Counted from the first letter of the stretch, positions 34,617 to 43,568 are shown. The stretch: 64,000 nucleotides of DNA from Streptomyces galbus (GCF_005280195.1 NZ_SZPR01000014.1:62001-126000), one strand, 5' to 3'. The notes: generated from the sequence alone by a model not told the origin. Program-made: numbers and translations.

Positions 34617-35144
34617 TCACACCGGATCCGGCTCCAGCGGCGTCAGCAGACGCTTCGGCCTGAGCAGCGCGCGGCTGACCGGATCCGCCGGGTCGGGGTC
34701 GGCTCCCGGTCCCGGCTCCATCACAACGTCCGGGACCGGCACGATGGTTCCGCACGCGGGACATTCGCCGTAGGAGCCGAGTTCGGTGCCGCAGGCGGCG
34801 TGCCGGAACACCCGCACCTGCTCCTGGTCGAACTGCTCGCGCCCCCACCGGCCCAGCGAGCGCAGGGTCGGCCACAGGGCGATGCCGCGCTCGGTGGGGA
34901 CGTACTCGTCGCGCGGCGGCGACTGCTGGTAGCGGCGCTTCTCGAGGATGCCCTCGGCGGTGAGGGCCTGCAGGCGGGCGGCCAGGACGGCGCGCGGGAT
35001 GCCGAGGTGGACGAGGAAGTCGTTGTAGCGCCGTACGCCGTAGAGCGCGTCGCGGATGACGAGCAGCGTCCAGCGCTCGCCGACGATCTCCAGCGCACGG
35101 GCGATGGAGCACTCCTGGGTCGCGTAGTCCTTGCCGAGTGCCAT
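34617..35144 (-). CDS. HxlR-family transcriptional regulator with zinc-ribbon tail
   Basis: A 175-residue regulator. The HxlR winged helix (about 10-100) has ATQECSIARALEIVGERWTLL, including the N-terminal Cys common in this family. A C-terminal zinc ribbon (HAACGTE and ECPACGTI) follows. ATG 35144 is chosen because a GTG at 35153 would sit inside the predicted -10. The predicted transcript would begin at or near the ATG, so translation may be leaderless. It is divergent from an MFS drug-transporter gene it probably controls. Confidence 0.9.
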   Translation of the reverse strand: MALGKDYATQECSIARALEIVGERWTLLVIRDALYGVRRYNDFLVHLGIPRAVLAARLQALTAEGILEKRRYQQSPPRDEYVPTERGIALWPTLRSLGRWGREQFDQEQVRVFRHAACGTELGSYGECPACGTIVPVPDVVMEPGPGADPDPADPVSRALLRPKRLLTPLEPDPV

Positions 35145-35152
35145 GGCCCCCA

Positions 35153-35190
35153 CTGTAACCAGGTTCCCGACGTGGGTTCAATGAACGAAC
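35153..35190 (-). promoter_or_regulatory. hxlR promoter with operator copy 1
   Basis: On the minus strand TTGAAC (complement of 35176-35181) is separated by exactly 17 bp from TTACAG (complement of 35153-35158). The -35 lies within GGTTCAATGAACGAAC (35175-35190), whose core GTTCA-A-TGAAC is palindromic. The HxlR protein bound here would repress its own gene. Confidence 0.65.
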
Positions 35191-35212
35191 TGACCGTGCT
35201 ACGGTGACGCCC

Positions 35213-36640
35213 ATGCCCAGGTTCAATGAACGAACCCTAAGTGCCGTCGCCGACCGGTCCCGCCGCCCGGCACCCGCCCCTTCCGCGCCGCCGGCCGCGC
35301 CCATCCCCGAGGCCGCGGCCCGCCCCCGGGCCACCCTGGCCCTGACCAGCGCCGCCACCGCCGTGGCGCTGATGACGTACACGGCGCCGATGGTCACGCT
35401 GCCCGACACGGCCGCCGCCCTGCACACCCCGCTGTCGGCGCAGGCGTGGCTGCTCAACGGCACACCGCTCGGCCTCGCCGCCCTCCTGCTGGTCGCCGGC
35501 AGCCTCGCCGACGACTACGGCCGCCGGCGGATCTTCCTCGCCGGCACCCTGGCCCTCGGCGTCACCACCGCGGCGGGCGCCCTGGCCACCTCGACCTGGG
35601 TGTTCACGCTGGCCCGCATCGCCCAGGGGGCCGCCAGCGCCGCCCTGCTCGCCAGCAGCCTCGGCCTGCTCGTGCACGCCTTCCCGACCGCGCGCGGACG
35701 GCTGCACGCCACCGGCGTGTGGGGCGCGTTCGTCAGCGGCGGCATCGCCGTCGGCCCGCTGATCGCGGGCGCGCTGCCGTCCTTCCGGGTCGCGTACGGC
35801 GTCCTAGGCGTCGCCGCGCTCGTCCTCGCGGCGCTCGGCCCGCGCGTGCTCACCGAGTCCCGCGCACCGCGGGGCGGCCGGCCGGACCTCGCCGGAGCGG
35901 TCACCTTCGGGCTGGCGCTGGTCGCCCTGGTCGCCGCGCTGACCCTGGGCCGCGACGGCTGGCTGCGCGCGGCCGTGGCGTGGCCGGCGGCCGCCACAGT
36001 GGTGCTCCTCGGCGCCTTCGTGCTCGTGGAGCGGCGCACCGCCAAGCCGATGATCGACCTGGCTCTGTTCCGCAGCCCCCGCTTCCTCGCCTCCTCCGCG
36101 GGCGGCCTGTTCACCGGGCTCGCCGTGATCGGGCTGTTCTCCTTCCTGCCCACGCTGCTGCAGCAGTCCCTGGGCATGTCCGCGATGAACACGGCCTGGC
36201 TGTTCCTGCTGTGGTCGGGACTGTCCTTCGCGGTCGCGCTCCAGGCCAAGCGGCTGGCGGGCCGGGTGCCGCCGCGCCACCAGCTCGTCATCGGCTTCGT
36301 GCTGCACACCGTCGCCGTGGTGACGATGCTCGGCGCCCTGGGCTCCGGCTCCTGGGAGCGGCTGCTGCCCGGCCTGCTCCTCGGCGGGGTCGGCAGCGGC
36401 CTGCTGAACGCCGCGCTGCCGCTGCTCGCCGTGGAGTCCGTCCCGGCGGCCCGCGCGGCGATGGGCTCGGGCGCGCAGCAGACGTTCCGCTACGTCGGTT
36501 CCTGCGCCGGGGTCGCGCTGACGATCGCCCTGGTGACGTCGTCCGGCGGGAGCCTGGCGCACGGTGCGAACGTGGCGATGGTCGTGTCGGCGGGGCTGGC
36601 GGGGACGGGGGCGCTGCTGAGCGGGATGGCGTCGAGGTAG
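35213..36640 (+). CDS. DHA2-type MFS multidrug transporter
   Basis: A 475-residue membrane transporter with about 14 hydrophobic segments after a 40-residue polar N-terminus. GSLADDYGRRRIFLAG is the loop 2-3 motif of the major facilitator family and GGIAVGPLIAG corresponds to the antiporter motif C region. It is probably a proton-driven drug exporter. ATG 35213 is preferred to GTG 35204, which overlaps the predicted -10; the message may be leaderless. Control by the divergent HxlR regulator is likely from the paired operators. Confidence 0.9.
   Translation: MPRFNERTLSAVADRSRRPAPAPSAPPAAPIPEAAARPRATLALTSAATAVALMTYTAPMVTLPDTAAALHTPLSAQAWLLNGTPLGLAALLLVAGSLADDYGRRRIFLAGTLALGVTTAAGALATSTWVFTLARIAQGAASAALLASSLGLLVHAFPTARGRLHATGVWGAFVSGGIAVGPLIAGALPSFRVAYGVLGVAALVLAALGPRVLTESRAPRGGRPDLAGAVTFGLALVALVAALTLGRDGWLRAAVAWPAAATVVLLGAFVLVERRTAKPMIDLALFRSPRFLASSAGGLFTGLAVIGLFSFLPTLLQQSLGMSAMNTAWLFLLWSGLSFAVALQAKRLAGRVPPRHQLVIGFVLHTVAVVTMLGALGSGSWERLLPGLLLGGVGSGLLNAALPLLAVESVPAARAAMGSGAQQTFRYVGSCAGVALTIALVTSSGGSLAHGANVAMVVSAGLAGTGALLSGMASR
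35220..35235 (+). promoter_or_regulatory. Operator copy 2, inside the MFS gene start
   Basis: An exact 16-bp copy of GGTTCAATGAACGAAC, 45 bp from copy 1, located at codons 3-8 of the MFS gene. A possible -10 TACGGT (35200-35205) for the MFS gene lies between the two copies, so paired binding would clamp that promoter. Confidence 0.7.
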
Positions 36641-36896
36641 GAAGTCTCACCCCACCGGCCGGCCCCACCGGTCCCCCGGGGCGGCCCGAGGGTGCTGTCT
36701 GTCCCGGGCCGCGGGCCCGAACTCCCCGGCGACTTCCGGACTTTCCCCACGCGTTGGAGGAAGGGCTGCCGAAACCCTCGACAACACCGCACCCCGCCCC
36801 GATGCTCATCGACGCACGGGCGGGCGACGACCACCGCACCGCCGCACCCCGACGCCGCCGGTGGGGACGACCGGCGGGTGAGCGAGCGGAGAAGCG

Positions 36897-38372
36897 ATGA
36901 TCCGGCGCAGAACACTGCTGGCGGCGACGGGAGGGGCGCTGGTCGGCGGCGCCCTGGCCACGGGAACGGCCCGCGCCGACGCCACGGTCCCCGTGAACCC
37001 GAGTGTCTCGTACGGCAGTTGGGAGGGCTGGGGCACGTCCCTGGCCTGGTGGGCGAACGTCTTCGGCGCCCGGGACGACTTCGCCGACCTGTTCTTCACG
37101 ACCGGGTCGGTGACGTACGACGGCACGTCGCTGCCGGGCCTGGGCCTGACCATCGCCCGCTACAACCTGGGTGCTTGCAGCTGGAACAGCGTGGGCGGCA
37201 CGACCATGGCGGTGTCGCCCGGCATCCCCGCCTTCAAACAGATCGAGGGCTACTGGCAGGACTGGAACAACGAGGACCCGGCGTCCTCCGCGTGGGACTG
37301 GACGGCCGACGCGACCCAGCGGGCCATGCTGGTGAAGGCGACGGCGCGCGGGGCGACGAGCGAGCTGTTCGCCAACTCCCCCATGTGGTGGATGTGCCTG
37401 AACCACAACCCGTCGGGCGCCGCGGCCGGCGGCACCAACCTCCAGCCCTGGAACCACCGCCAGCACGCCTCCCACCTGGCCGCGGTCGCCCTGTACGCGA
37501 AGAACCACTGGGGCGTGGACTTCGCGACCGTCGAGCCGTTCAACGAGCCGTCGTCGTCCTGGTGGACGGCCACCGGCACACAGGAGGGCTGCCACCTCGA
37601 CTCCGCGGTGCAGGCGTCCGTGCTGCCGTACCTGCGCAGCGAGTTGGACAAGCGAGGACTGACGTCGACACGGATCGCGGCGAGCGACGAGACCAGCTAC
37701 GACGTGGCCCGCGCCACGTGGAACTCCTTCTCGGCGACGACGAAGGCGTACGTCGACCGGGTCAACGTGCACGGCTACCAGGGCTCCGGCGGCCGCCGCG
37801 ACCTGCTGTACACGGACGTGGTGACGACGGCCCGCAAGGCCCTGTGGAACTCGGAGACCGGCGACGGCGACGGCACCGGCTACACCCTGGCGTTCGACCT
37901 GCTCTACGACTTCCGCTGGCTGCACCCGACGGCCTGGGTGTACTGGCAGGTGATGGACCCCTCCGCGGGCTGGGCGATGATCGCCTACGACGAGAAGACC
38001 CTCCAGCCGACGGCGGTCCAGACGAAGTACTACGTCATGGCGCAGTTCAGCCGGCACATCCGCCCGGGCATGCGCGTCCTGGACACGGGCGCGAGCAACG
38101 CCGTGGCGGCCCATGACGCGGCGTCGCGCCGCCTGGTGATCGTCGCCCTGAACACCTCCGCCTCCGCCCGGACGCTGACCTTCGACCTGTCCCGCTTCAC
38201 GACGGTGACGGGCGGCCCGGGCGGCCTGGTCCCGCGCTGGACGACGGCGACGACGGGCGGCGGCGACCTGTACCGGGCACGCTCGGACACGTACCTGTCC
38301 GGGAAGACCCTGAGCGTGCCGTTCCCGGCGAAGGCGGTGCAGACGCTGCAGGTGGACGGGGTGACGGTGTAG
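36897..38372 (+). CDS. Tat-exported GH30-like glycoside hydrolase
   Basis: A 491-residue secreted enzyme. The twin-arginine signal MIRRRTLLAATGGALVGG ends near residue 27. The catalytic (beta/alpha)8 domain shows the acid/base Glu in VEPFNEPSSSWW and the nucleophile Glu in LWNSETGDGDG, and a C-terminal beta domain completes the GH30 layout. The best match in memory is the endo-beta-1,6-galactanase/glucosylceramidase-like group; the exact bond attacked is unsure. No carbohydrate-binding module. The gene stands alone. Confidence 0.85.
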   Translation: MIRRRTLLAATGGALVGGALATGTARADATVPVNPSVSYGSWEGWGTSLAWWANVFGARDDFADLFFTTGSVTYDGTSLPGLGLTIARYNLGACSWNSVGGTTMAVSPGIPAFKQIEGYWQDWNNEDPASSAWDWTADATQRAMLVKATARGATSELFANSPMWWMCLNHNPSGAAAGGTNLQPWNHRQHASHLAAVALYAKNHWGVDFATVEPFNEPSSSWWTATGTQEGCHLDSAVQASVLPYLRSELDKRGLTSTRIAASDETSYDVARATWNSFSATTKAYVDRVNVHGYQGSGGRRDLLYTDVVTTARKALWNSETGDGDGTGYTLAFDLLYDFRWLHPTAWVYWQVMDPSAGWAMIAYDEKTLQPTAVQTKYYVMAQFSRHIRPGMRVLDTGASNAVAAHDAASRRLVIVALNTSASARTLTFDLSRFTTVTGGPGGLVPRWTTATTGGGDLYRARSDTYLSGKTLSVPFPAKAVQTLQVDGVTV

Positions 38373-38453
38373 GACCCACCGCACGGCGGGCAGGGCAGGA
38401 CCGGCCAAAGGGGGACCTCACGTTTGTCACCGGCGGGCAGTACGGTGTCGTGC

Positions 38454-39470
38454 ATGCGCCCCGACACGCCTGCCGAGAACGTCGACCACACCGCCGAAGC
38501 GGCACGCCTGGAGCGGTCCGCCGGCCTCTACCCGGAGGACGCGGAAGCCCTGCTGCTCCAGGCCGCGGCCCACCGGGAACTGTCCGGCGACCGCCCCGCC
38601 GCGACGGCCCTCTACGACCGTCTGCTGTCCGACCCGGCCGCGCTGGACAACCCCCACCTGGTGCGCGCCCTGAAGGCGTCGAACCTGTGGGAGTACGACC
38701 ACGAGGCCGAGGCCAGGGCCATCATCGACGGCATCCGCGCGGCCGCCCCGCGCGACGCGGCGCCCTGGGTGATCGTGGCGGAGGCCCTGGAGGCGCACGA
38801 CGAGCTGGAGCAGGCGCAGGAGACGTTCACGCAGGGCGCGCGGCTGCTGCTGACGGACGGGGAGGAGCCGCCGTACGCGACGCACCCGCTGCTCTTCGGC
38901 CGCCACCGGGTCCGCCGCATGCTGGGCGCGGACCACGACGCGTGGGACACGCTGGCCGACTCCCTGAGCTCGGCGCCGGTCCCGCTGGACGAGCTGCACG
39001 ACCCGGGGCGCGTGTGGTCGCTGGGTTCGGACAACCCGGCGGAGCTGCGGGCCGAGATCAGCCGCCTGCGCGCGGAGCTGGGCACGTACCGCGAGGCGCT
39101 GTCCCGTCCGTTCCCGGTGGCGGTCCTGCACTGGCCGAAGGACGAGCTCACCGAGCTCCTGGACGCCTACCCGACCCTGTCCGCGGAGTACCCGTCCCAC
39201 GAGGCGCACCTCGCGACCATAGAGTCCTCCCTCCGCGAACTCGCCACCTCCGGCACCCCCAACCTGGGCATCGTCACGGGCACGGTCCCGTCGTACGAGG
39301 CGTTCGCGGCATCGGAGGGCACGACCCCGGCGGACACGGCCCTCCTCCCCCAGTACGCCACGACCCTCGCGGCGCGGGGGCGGGCGGTGGCGTGGCCTCC
39401 GCAGGGGGCGGAGCCGTGCTGGTGCGGGTCGGGGGCGCCGTATGGTCAGTGCCACGGCCCGCACGCTTGA
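38454..39470 (+). CDS. SEC-C motif protein with TPR-like helical region
   Basis: A 338-residue cytoplasmic protein. Residues 15-130 are TPR-like (DAEALLLQAAAHRELSGD and APWVIVAEALEAHDELEQA). The C-terminus carries a SEC-C zinc motif (CWCGSGAPYGQCH). SEC-C domains bind zinc and occur in SecA and many proteins of unknown role. ATG 38454 follows a TACGGT hexamer by about 7 nt, so the message may be leaderless. Confidence 0.82.
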   Translation: MRPDTPAENVDHTAEAARLERSAGLYPEDAEALLLQAAAHRELSGDRPAATALYDRLLSDPAALDNPHLVRALKASNLWEYDHEAEARAIIDGIRAAAPRDAAPWVIVAEALEAHDELEQAQETFTQGARLLLTDGEEPPYATHPLLFGRHRVRRMLGADHDAWDTLADSLSSAPVPLDELHDPGRVWSLGSDNPAELRAEISRLRAELGTYREALSRPFPVAVLHWPKDELTELLDAYPTLSAEYPSHEAHLATIESSLRELATSGTPNLGIVTGTVPSYEAFAASEGTTPADTALLPQYATTLAARGRAVAWPPQGAEPCWCGSGAPYGQCHGPHA

Positions 39471-39573
39471 CCTAGCCGGGTGGGGCGCGGTGCAGCCGAC
39501 CGCCGGCCGCGGGTCGAGCGCAGCGCCCCCTGGGGCGGGCCGCTGAGGCACGGCACGAACGGGGAGCGAACGG

Positions 39574-39597
39574 GCCCAGCGGTCGTAACCGCTGGGC
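39574..39597. terminator. Bidirectional terminator between SEC-C and endonuclease genes
   Basis: Perfect 10-bp arms GCCCAGCGGT and ACCGCTGGGC with a CGTA loop, located between two convergent genes at the left edge of the compositionally different insert. Confidence 0.8.
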
Positions 39598-39618
39598 TCA
39601 TGGCGCGGCGTCTGTGTC

Positions 39619-41028
39619 CTACTGCCCGAACTGGCTGTGTCGTTGGCGAGCCACGCGGGCCAGGCTCGCTTGTAGCTGAGCCCGGTTCTTCCCACGGGTT
39701 TTCAGCGCGTGGCAGTTGGGGCACAACGCGATCATGACGTCTGGGGTGTCCTGCCCAGTGCGGGCTAGCCCAACGACATGATCCACTTCCAGAAGAGGTT
39801 GATCGCTGTCCGTGCGCTCCTGCGGGTGGCCCAGACAAGAGGGGTTCTCACAGCATCCCTCACTGCGAATGATGACAGCGTCTCGAGCAGCCGCTGAACG
39901 CAGATAACGCTCGACCTTCGTCATCGTCGACCGTCGCGTTCGGCGGTCAGCAGTTCTGCGCGCGGCAGCCGTCAATCGCCTGTACCGCTCCTTGGGCGTG
40001 AGAAGCAGAGAAGCGCCCTGCTCGTCGTCCACTTCGATCGGCACCACGTCGACGGAGTCGTCGTGAACCCGACCGTCGTCCTGCTCCAAGGCTTCCTTGA
40101 CCTCTGCTGGCCAGGTCGCCGGCAGCGGGGAGGGAACAGGAGCGAGCACCCAGACGTACTCACGCCGTTGCCGGTCATCGTCCCCGGGCCCCCAGCGCCG
40201 ACGGCACTGGACGATGACGGCCCAGGTTTCGAAGGTCCAATGTCCTTTGTACGGCTTGTGCCAGTACCGCAGTGCCTTCCTCTGCACCTGGTAGCGCTGC
40301 ATCGACTTGTTTCCCTTGACCATCGCCTGGTCACCGGAAAGGCCATCCCCTGTGTACGCAATCCAGCCCGTCTCCGGGATGCGATGGTCCCCGTACGGGC
40401 CCTTTTCGTCCGAATAGACGGAAAGGATGCCATCCGCGAGAGGCGTGATGCCTGACACGCCGTTGCCGCCATAAGCCTGCTGAATCGCCGTGCGATGCGG
40501 GAAGGGCTCCCCCAGCAGAGGCTGCAGGTAAGCGTCGACATGGCCAGGCACCAACGCGTGGACGTGCAGAGCCTGCAGCACTTCAGCCGGGTTCGCGCTG
40601 AAGAACCGGACGATGAGGTTGCTCATGGCCGTGATGGCGAGTTCGCGGTCCCTCACCAGGAGGTCGTAATCGGCTTCGAGCAAACCCCCGAGCGGGTTCA
40701 CCTCGTCCAGGGCCGTCAGCGTAGGGCGGCGCAGCTCACTAGTCAGAGGCAAGCCACCCTCGTTGACCACCTCCCACACAGCATCGTTGCGGAGAGCCCA
40801 GAAGGGATAGCGCACGTCGGCCTCGCTCAGGTGCGGTGCGGCGAACTGAGCGAGTAGGGGACCCACTTCGCCCTTCACCAGCGACCACGGCTGGAGACGT
40901 GGACGACCCTGCACAGCCTGGGCGATGGCCCAGAGAAGAAGGAGGGGACGGTGGAGCGCTTGCCCTCCCGGGCGGTGATCCGGCCGTATCTTGCCGATCC
41001 GTCTGAGCAAGTCCTGCTGGTCGGTCAC
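39619..41028 (-). CDS. SBD-SRA-HNH modification-dependent (type IV) endonuclease
   Basis: A 469-residue restriction enzyme. Residues 1-150 match the sulfur-binding domain of ScoMcrA-type enzymes (HRPLLLLWAI, RYPFWALRND, VWEV). Residues about 180-300 are an SRA/YDG-like domain (AYGGNGVSGI, then IAYTGDGLSGDQAMVKGN). The C-terminus is an HNH nuclease with C393/C398, D416-H417 and CPNCHALKTRGKN (436-448). Enzymes of this layout cut phosphorothioated and/or 5-methylcytosine DNA and block incoming modified DNA. GTG 41028 has GGGGAG 7 nt upstream. GC content and codon use look lower than in the neighbours, a sign of transfer. Confidence 0.85.
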   Translation of the reverse strand: MTDQQDLLRRIGKIRPDHRPGGQALHRPLLLLWAIAQAVQGRPRLQPWSLVKGEVGPLLAQFAAPHLSEADVRYPFWALRNDAVWEVVNEGGLPLTSELRRPTLTALDEVNPLGGLLEADYDLLVRDRELAITAMSNLIVRFFSANPAEVLQALHVHALVPGHVDAYLQPLLGEPFPHRTAIQQAYGGNGVSGITPLADGILSVYSDEKGPYGDHRIPETGWIAYTGDGLSGDQAMVKGNKSMQRYQVQRKALRYWHKPYKGHWTFETWAVIVQCRRRWGPGDDDRQRREYVWVLAPVPSPLPATWPAEVKEALEQDDGRVHDDSVDVVPIEVDDEQGASLLLTPKERYRRLTAAARRTADRRTRRSTMTKVERYLRSAAARDAVIIRSEGCCENPSCLGHPQERTDSDQPLLEVDHVVGLARTGQDTPDVMIALCPNCHALKTRGKNRAQLQASLARVARQRHSQFGQ

Positions 41029-41048
41029 GTGCCCACTCCCCTCCGATG

Positions 41049-41091
41049 GTCCCAGTAGGACTATCTGATCAGATGGCACTGACAGTGGGAC
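41049..41091. promoter_or_regulatory. Nested palindromes between endonuclease and divergent gene
   Basis: A perfect 12-bp palindrome ATCTGATCAGAT (41063-41074) sits almost at the centre of a wider inverted repeat GTCCCA (41049-41054) / TGGGAC (41086-41091). The element lies 21 bp from the endonuclease start and is placed to control both divergent genes. Confidence 0.55.
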
Positions 41092-41160
41092 TTCACGCTC
41101 GAGACTAGGTGGTCGAAGAGGGGCCACCCGGCTGCCATGCGGCGCTTCAATGCCCGAGTG

Positions 41161-41883
41161 ATGAATTGGACGCACTGCCACGACAGCTACGGGGATACCG
41201 ATCGCGTCCCCCTGCTCCTGGAACAGGTGGAGGCCGAGGACAGCGCTGAGGCATGGGACGAGTTGGAATACCGGCTGGTCCTTGAAGACGACCTCGTTTT
41301 CCCCGCCAGTTTCGCCGCCGTGCCGCGTCTGGTGCGTCTCGCTCCAAGGAGTGCACGGGCGCGTCACCTGGTCGGAGCGATCCTACGACGCGCCGCAGGG
41401 CATCACGGCTGCGACGATCTGCTGGCGCACTGCAGCGACGCCATTGCGGAGTTCCGCCAGTTGCTGGACCAGCACCTACAATCCCGGCCGACTGACTACC
41501 TCGTGACCTTCGTCGATGCGCTCGCGGCCAAGGAGGAATACCACTGGAGCGCTGTCCTCGGAAACTTCGTGGACGACTTCTACCACCTGGCCTGCCCCCA
41601 CTGCTCCGTGGACGTAACCATCGCTATGGGGGACCACGGGCGCTATTCAGCGATCCGGGACTGGACCCTGGGCGACGTGGATCGCCGAGCTCTACGGCCA
41701 GCCTCTTCCGAGGCACTTCGCGGCACCGGGAGGTGGATGCACGAGACTGCCGTCCGTGATGGGCACGAGGACCTCGCCGATGGGATTGCCTACCTCTTCG
41801 GACAAGCTGAATGCCCCCGCTGCGCCAGCGTCTTCTACGTCGCGGACGAGTACACCTCCGCCAATCGCCCTGTACTGCAATGA
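41161..41883 (+). CDS. Unknown protein divergent from the type IV endonuclease
   Basis: A 240-residue protein. The N-terminal half (NWTHCHDSYGDTDRVPLLL, then AWDELEYRLV, then VFPASFAAVPRLVRL) resembles a HEAT-like family of Streptomyces proteins often found near polymorphic toxins, where some may be immunity factors. The C-terminal part has paired CxxC motifs (CPHC at about residue 135, CPRC near the end), suggesting a zinc ribbon. ATG 41161 starts at the conserved MNW; ATG 41137 would add 8 residues, and neither has a clear ribosome site. It lies in the same lower-GC insert as the endonuclease. Function not assigned. Confidence 0.7.
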   Translation: MNWTHCHDSYGDTDRVPLLLEQVEAEDSAEAWDELEYRLVLEDDLVFPASFAAVPRLVRLAPRSARARHLVGAILRRAAGHHGCDDLLAHCSDAIAEFRQLLDQHLQSRPTDYLVTFVDALAAKEEYHWSAVLGNFVDDFYHLACPHCSVDVTIAMGDHGRYSAIRDWTLGDVDRRALRPASSEALRGTGRWMHETAVRDGHEDLADGIAYLFGQAECPRCASVFYVADEYTSANRPVLQ

Positions 41884-41906
41884 GTAGCGCCTCAGGAAGG
41901 TTGCCG

Positions 41907-42731
41907 TCAGCGATTACCCACCGCCCCCTCCCACACCCCCCGCATCTCCCCCACCACCCCCGGCGCCACCAGCACCAACGGCCCGTCGTACACCGGTGTC
42001 GGGGGAATCGCCACCGCTCCCGCCTCCGTGGCGATCAGGTACGCCGGGAGGGCGTCCACCGCGTGGAACTCGCCGACCGCCGCTGCCGTGGCGCGGCCCG
42101 CTGCCACCTGGGTCAGGGAGAGGGCCGTGGAGCCCATGACGCGGGTCGTGCAGTGGCGGGAGGAGAGCTCGGTGAGCAGGGTGTCCAGGCCCGGCCAGTG
42201 GGCGTGGGCCGCCCATTCCGTCAGGAACAGGTGGCCGGTCAGTGTCGTGTGGTCGGCCGCGTGGGTCGGGATGCCGTTCAGCCGAGCTCCCCGGCCCCTC
42301 AGCGCCGTGAACGTCTCCCCCCGCCACGGGTCCGCCACCAGGCCCAGCAACGGGGTGCCGTCGGGGGCGACCAGGCCCAGGGAGAAGGAGCACCAGCCGA
42401 TGCCGTGGGCGTAGTTGGTCGTGCCGTCGACCGGGTCGACCACCCAGTACGGCGCGTCCGGCGCCGTGCCCCGCTCCGTGCCGTACTCCTCGCCCTGGAT
42501 GCCGTGCGTCGGGAACGCGCGGTGCAGGGTCTCGCGGACGTACGACTCGATCTCCTCGTCCGTCCTCGTGACGATGTCCGCCGGGCCCGCCTTCTCCCTG
42601 ACCTCGCCCGGCTCGCCGGGCCGGCGCGGGCGGCGGATCCTCTCCACGGCCCACTCCGCCACGTCGTTCGCCACCTCCAGCGCCGCGTCCAGATCGACGT
42701 CCGCGCCCGGGTGTCCGTGGTCCTCCGTCAT
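41907..42731 (-). CDS. Inositol monophosphatase family protein
   Basis: A 274-residue metal-dependent phosphatase. Motifs are GEEYGTERG, WVVDPVDGTTNYAHG and, near the C-terminus, EFHAVDALPAYLIATEAGA, which together supply the Mg ligands. Substrates in the family include inositol phosphate, fructose bisphosphate, histidinol phosphate and PAP. Start ATG 42731. It borders the right side of the lower-GC insert. Confidence 0.92.
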   Translation of the reverse strand: MTEDHGHPGADVDLDAALEVANDVAEWAVERIRRPRRPGEPGEVREKAGPADIVTRTDEEIESYVRETLHRAFPTHGIQGEEYGTERGTAPDAPYWVVDPVDGTTNYAHGIGWCSFSLGLVAPDGTPLLGLVADPWRGETFTALRGRGARLNGIPTHAADHTTLTGHLFLTEWAAHAHWPGLDTLLTELSSRHCTTRVMGSTALSLTQVAAGRATAAAVGEFHAVDALPAYLIATEAGAVAIPPTPVYDGPLVLVAPGVVGEMRGVWEGAVGNR

Positions 42732-42904
42732 GCGTGGGCCGCGTCCTTCCTCGTCGCCGTCGTCCGGTGCAGGAACCTGCTGATCGCCTCGTGCAGCGTA
42801 TGCGGATCGTGTGGCGTTGCGTCGCCGGCCCACATCGTGCGGGGCGCGTCGGCGGCGGATGTTCATGCCCGCGTCGGCGGACGTCGCCCGGGCGTCGCCC
42901 GCCC

Positions 42905-43465
42905 TTACCGGGCAGCGGGCGGGACCAGCTCGGCCTTGCCGAACAACAGGGCGTAGCCGGGCGGGAGTTCCCTCAGGACGCGGTCGATCAGGTCGTCGCC
43001 CACCAGTTCCGGCAGCACGCTGAGGACCGAGCTGACGTCCCAGCGGGCCGTCGCCGGGGTCGCCCCCTCGATGCGCGCGGCCACGCCGTCCACGAACTCC
43101 GCCGCCGTCTGCGGGCGGGTCACCGGGATCTGCGAGGCGACCACCCGCGCCGCCTCCGGGGGCAGGGCCTGCGCCAGGGCCACGCGTTCGTCGCCCACGA
43201 CGTGGCCGCCGAGGGCGGACAGGACGATCCTGGTGACGCGTTCCGCCTCCGCGGTGGTCGTGTACCGGCCCGCCTCCCGGACGGCGTCCACCAGACGGGT
43301 CCAGGCGCGGCTGCGGGCGGTCGCCTTTCCCGGCCTCTCCTGCCGCTCCTGCCCCACCGACGCTGCCGTCGTGCCGGGACCGCCCGATCCGTCGGGCGCG
43401 GACGGCCTGGGAACGGGCGCGGGGATCACCGTCCTACGGAGGGACTGCGTCGACATCACGGTCAT
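42905..43465 (-). CDS. DUF2267 domain protein
   Basis: A 186-residue protein. A 50-residue disordered N-terminus precedes the DUF2267 domain (about 55-180: WTRLVDAVREAG, EAERVTRIVLSALGGHV and DLIDRVLRELPPGY). The domain is cytoplasmic and of unknown function; it often occurs with stress genes, and here an Hsp20 gene lies about 100 bp upstream on the same strand. AGGAG precedes ATG 43465. Confidence 0.85.
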   Translation of the reverse strand: MTVMSTQSLRRTVIPAPVPRPSAPDGSGGPGTTAASVGQERQERPGKATARSRAWTRLVDAVREAGRYTTTAEAERVTRIVLSALGGHVVGDERVALAQALPPEAARVVASQIPVTRPQTAAEFVDGVAARIEGATPATARWDVSSVLSVLPELVGDDLIDRVLRELPPGYALLFGKAELVPPAAR

Positions 43466-43568
43466 CGTTCGGGCTGCTCCTCAGGGTTGGGGCGCGTCCC
43501 CGGGGGGGGGGCGCGGGCAGGGCAGGGCGTCCCGCGCGCCCGGCCGGGGCGCGGGACGCCGGAGTGGG

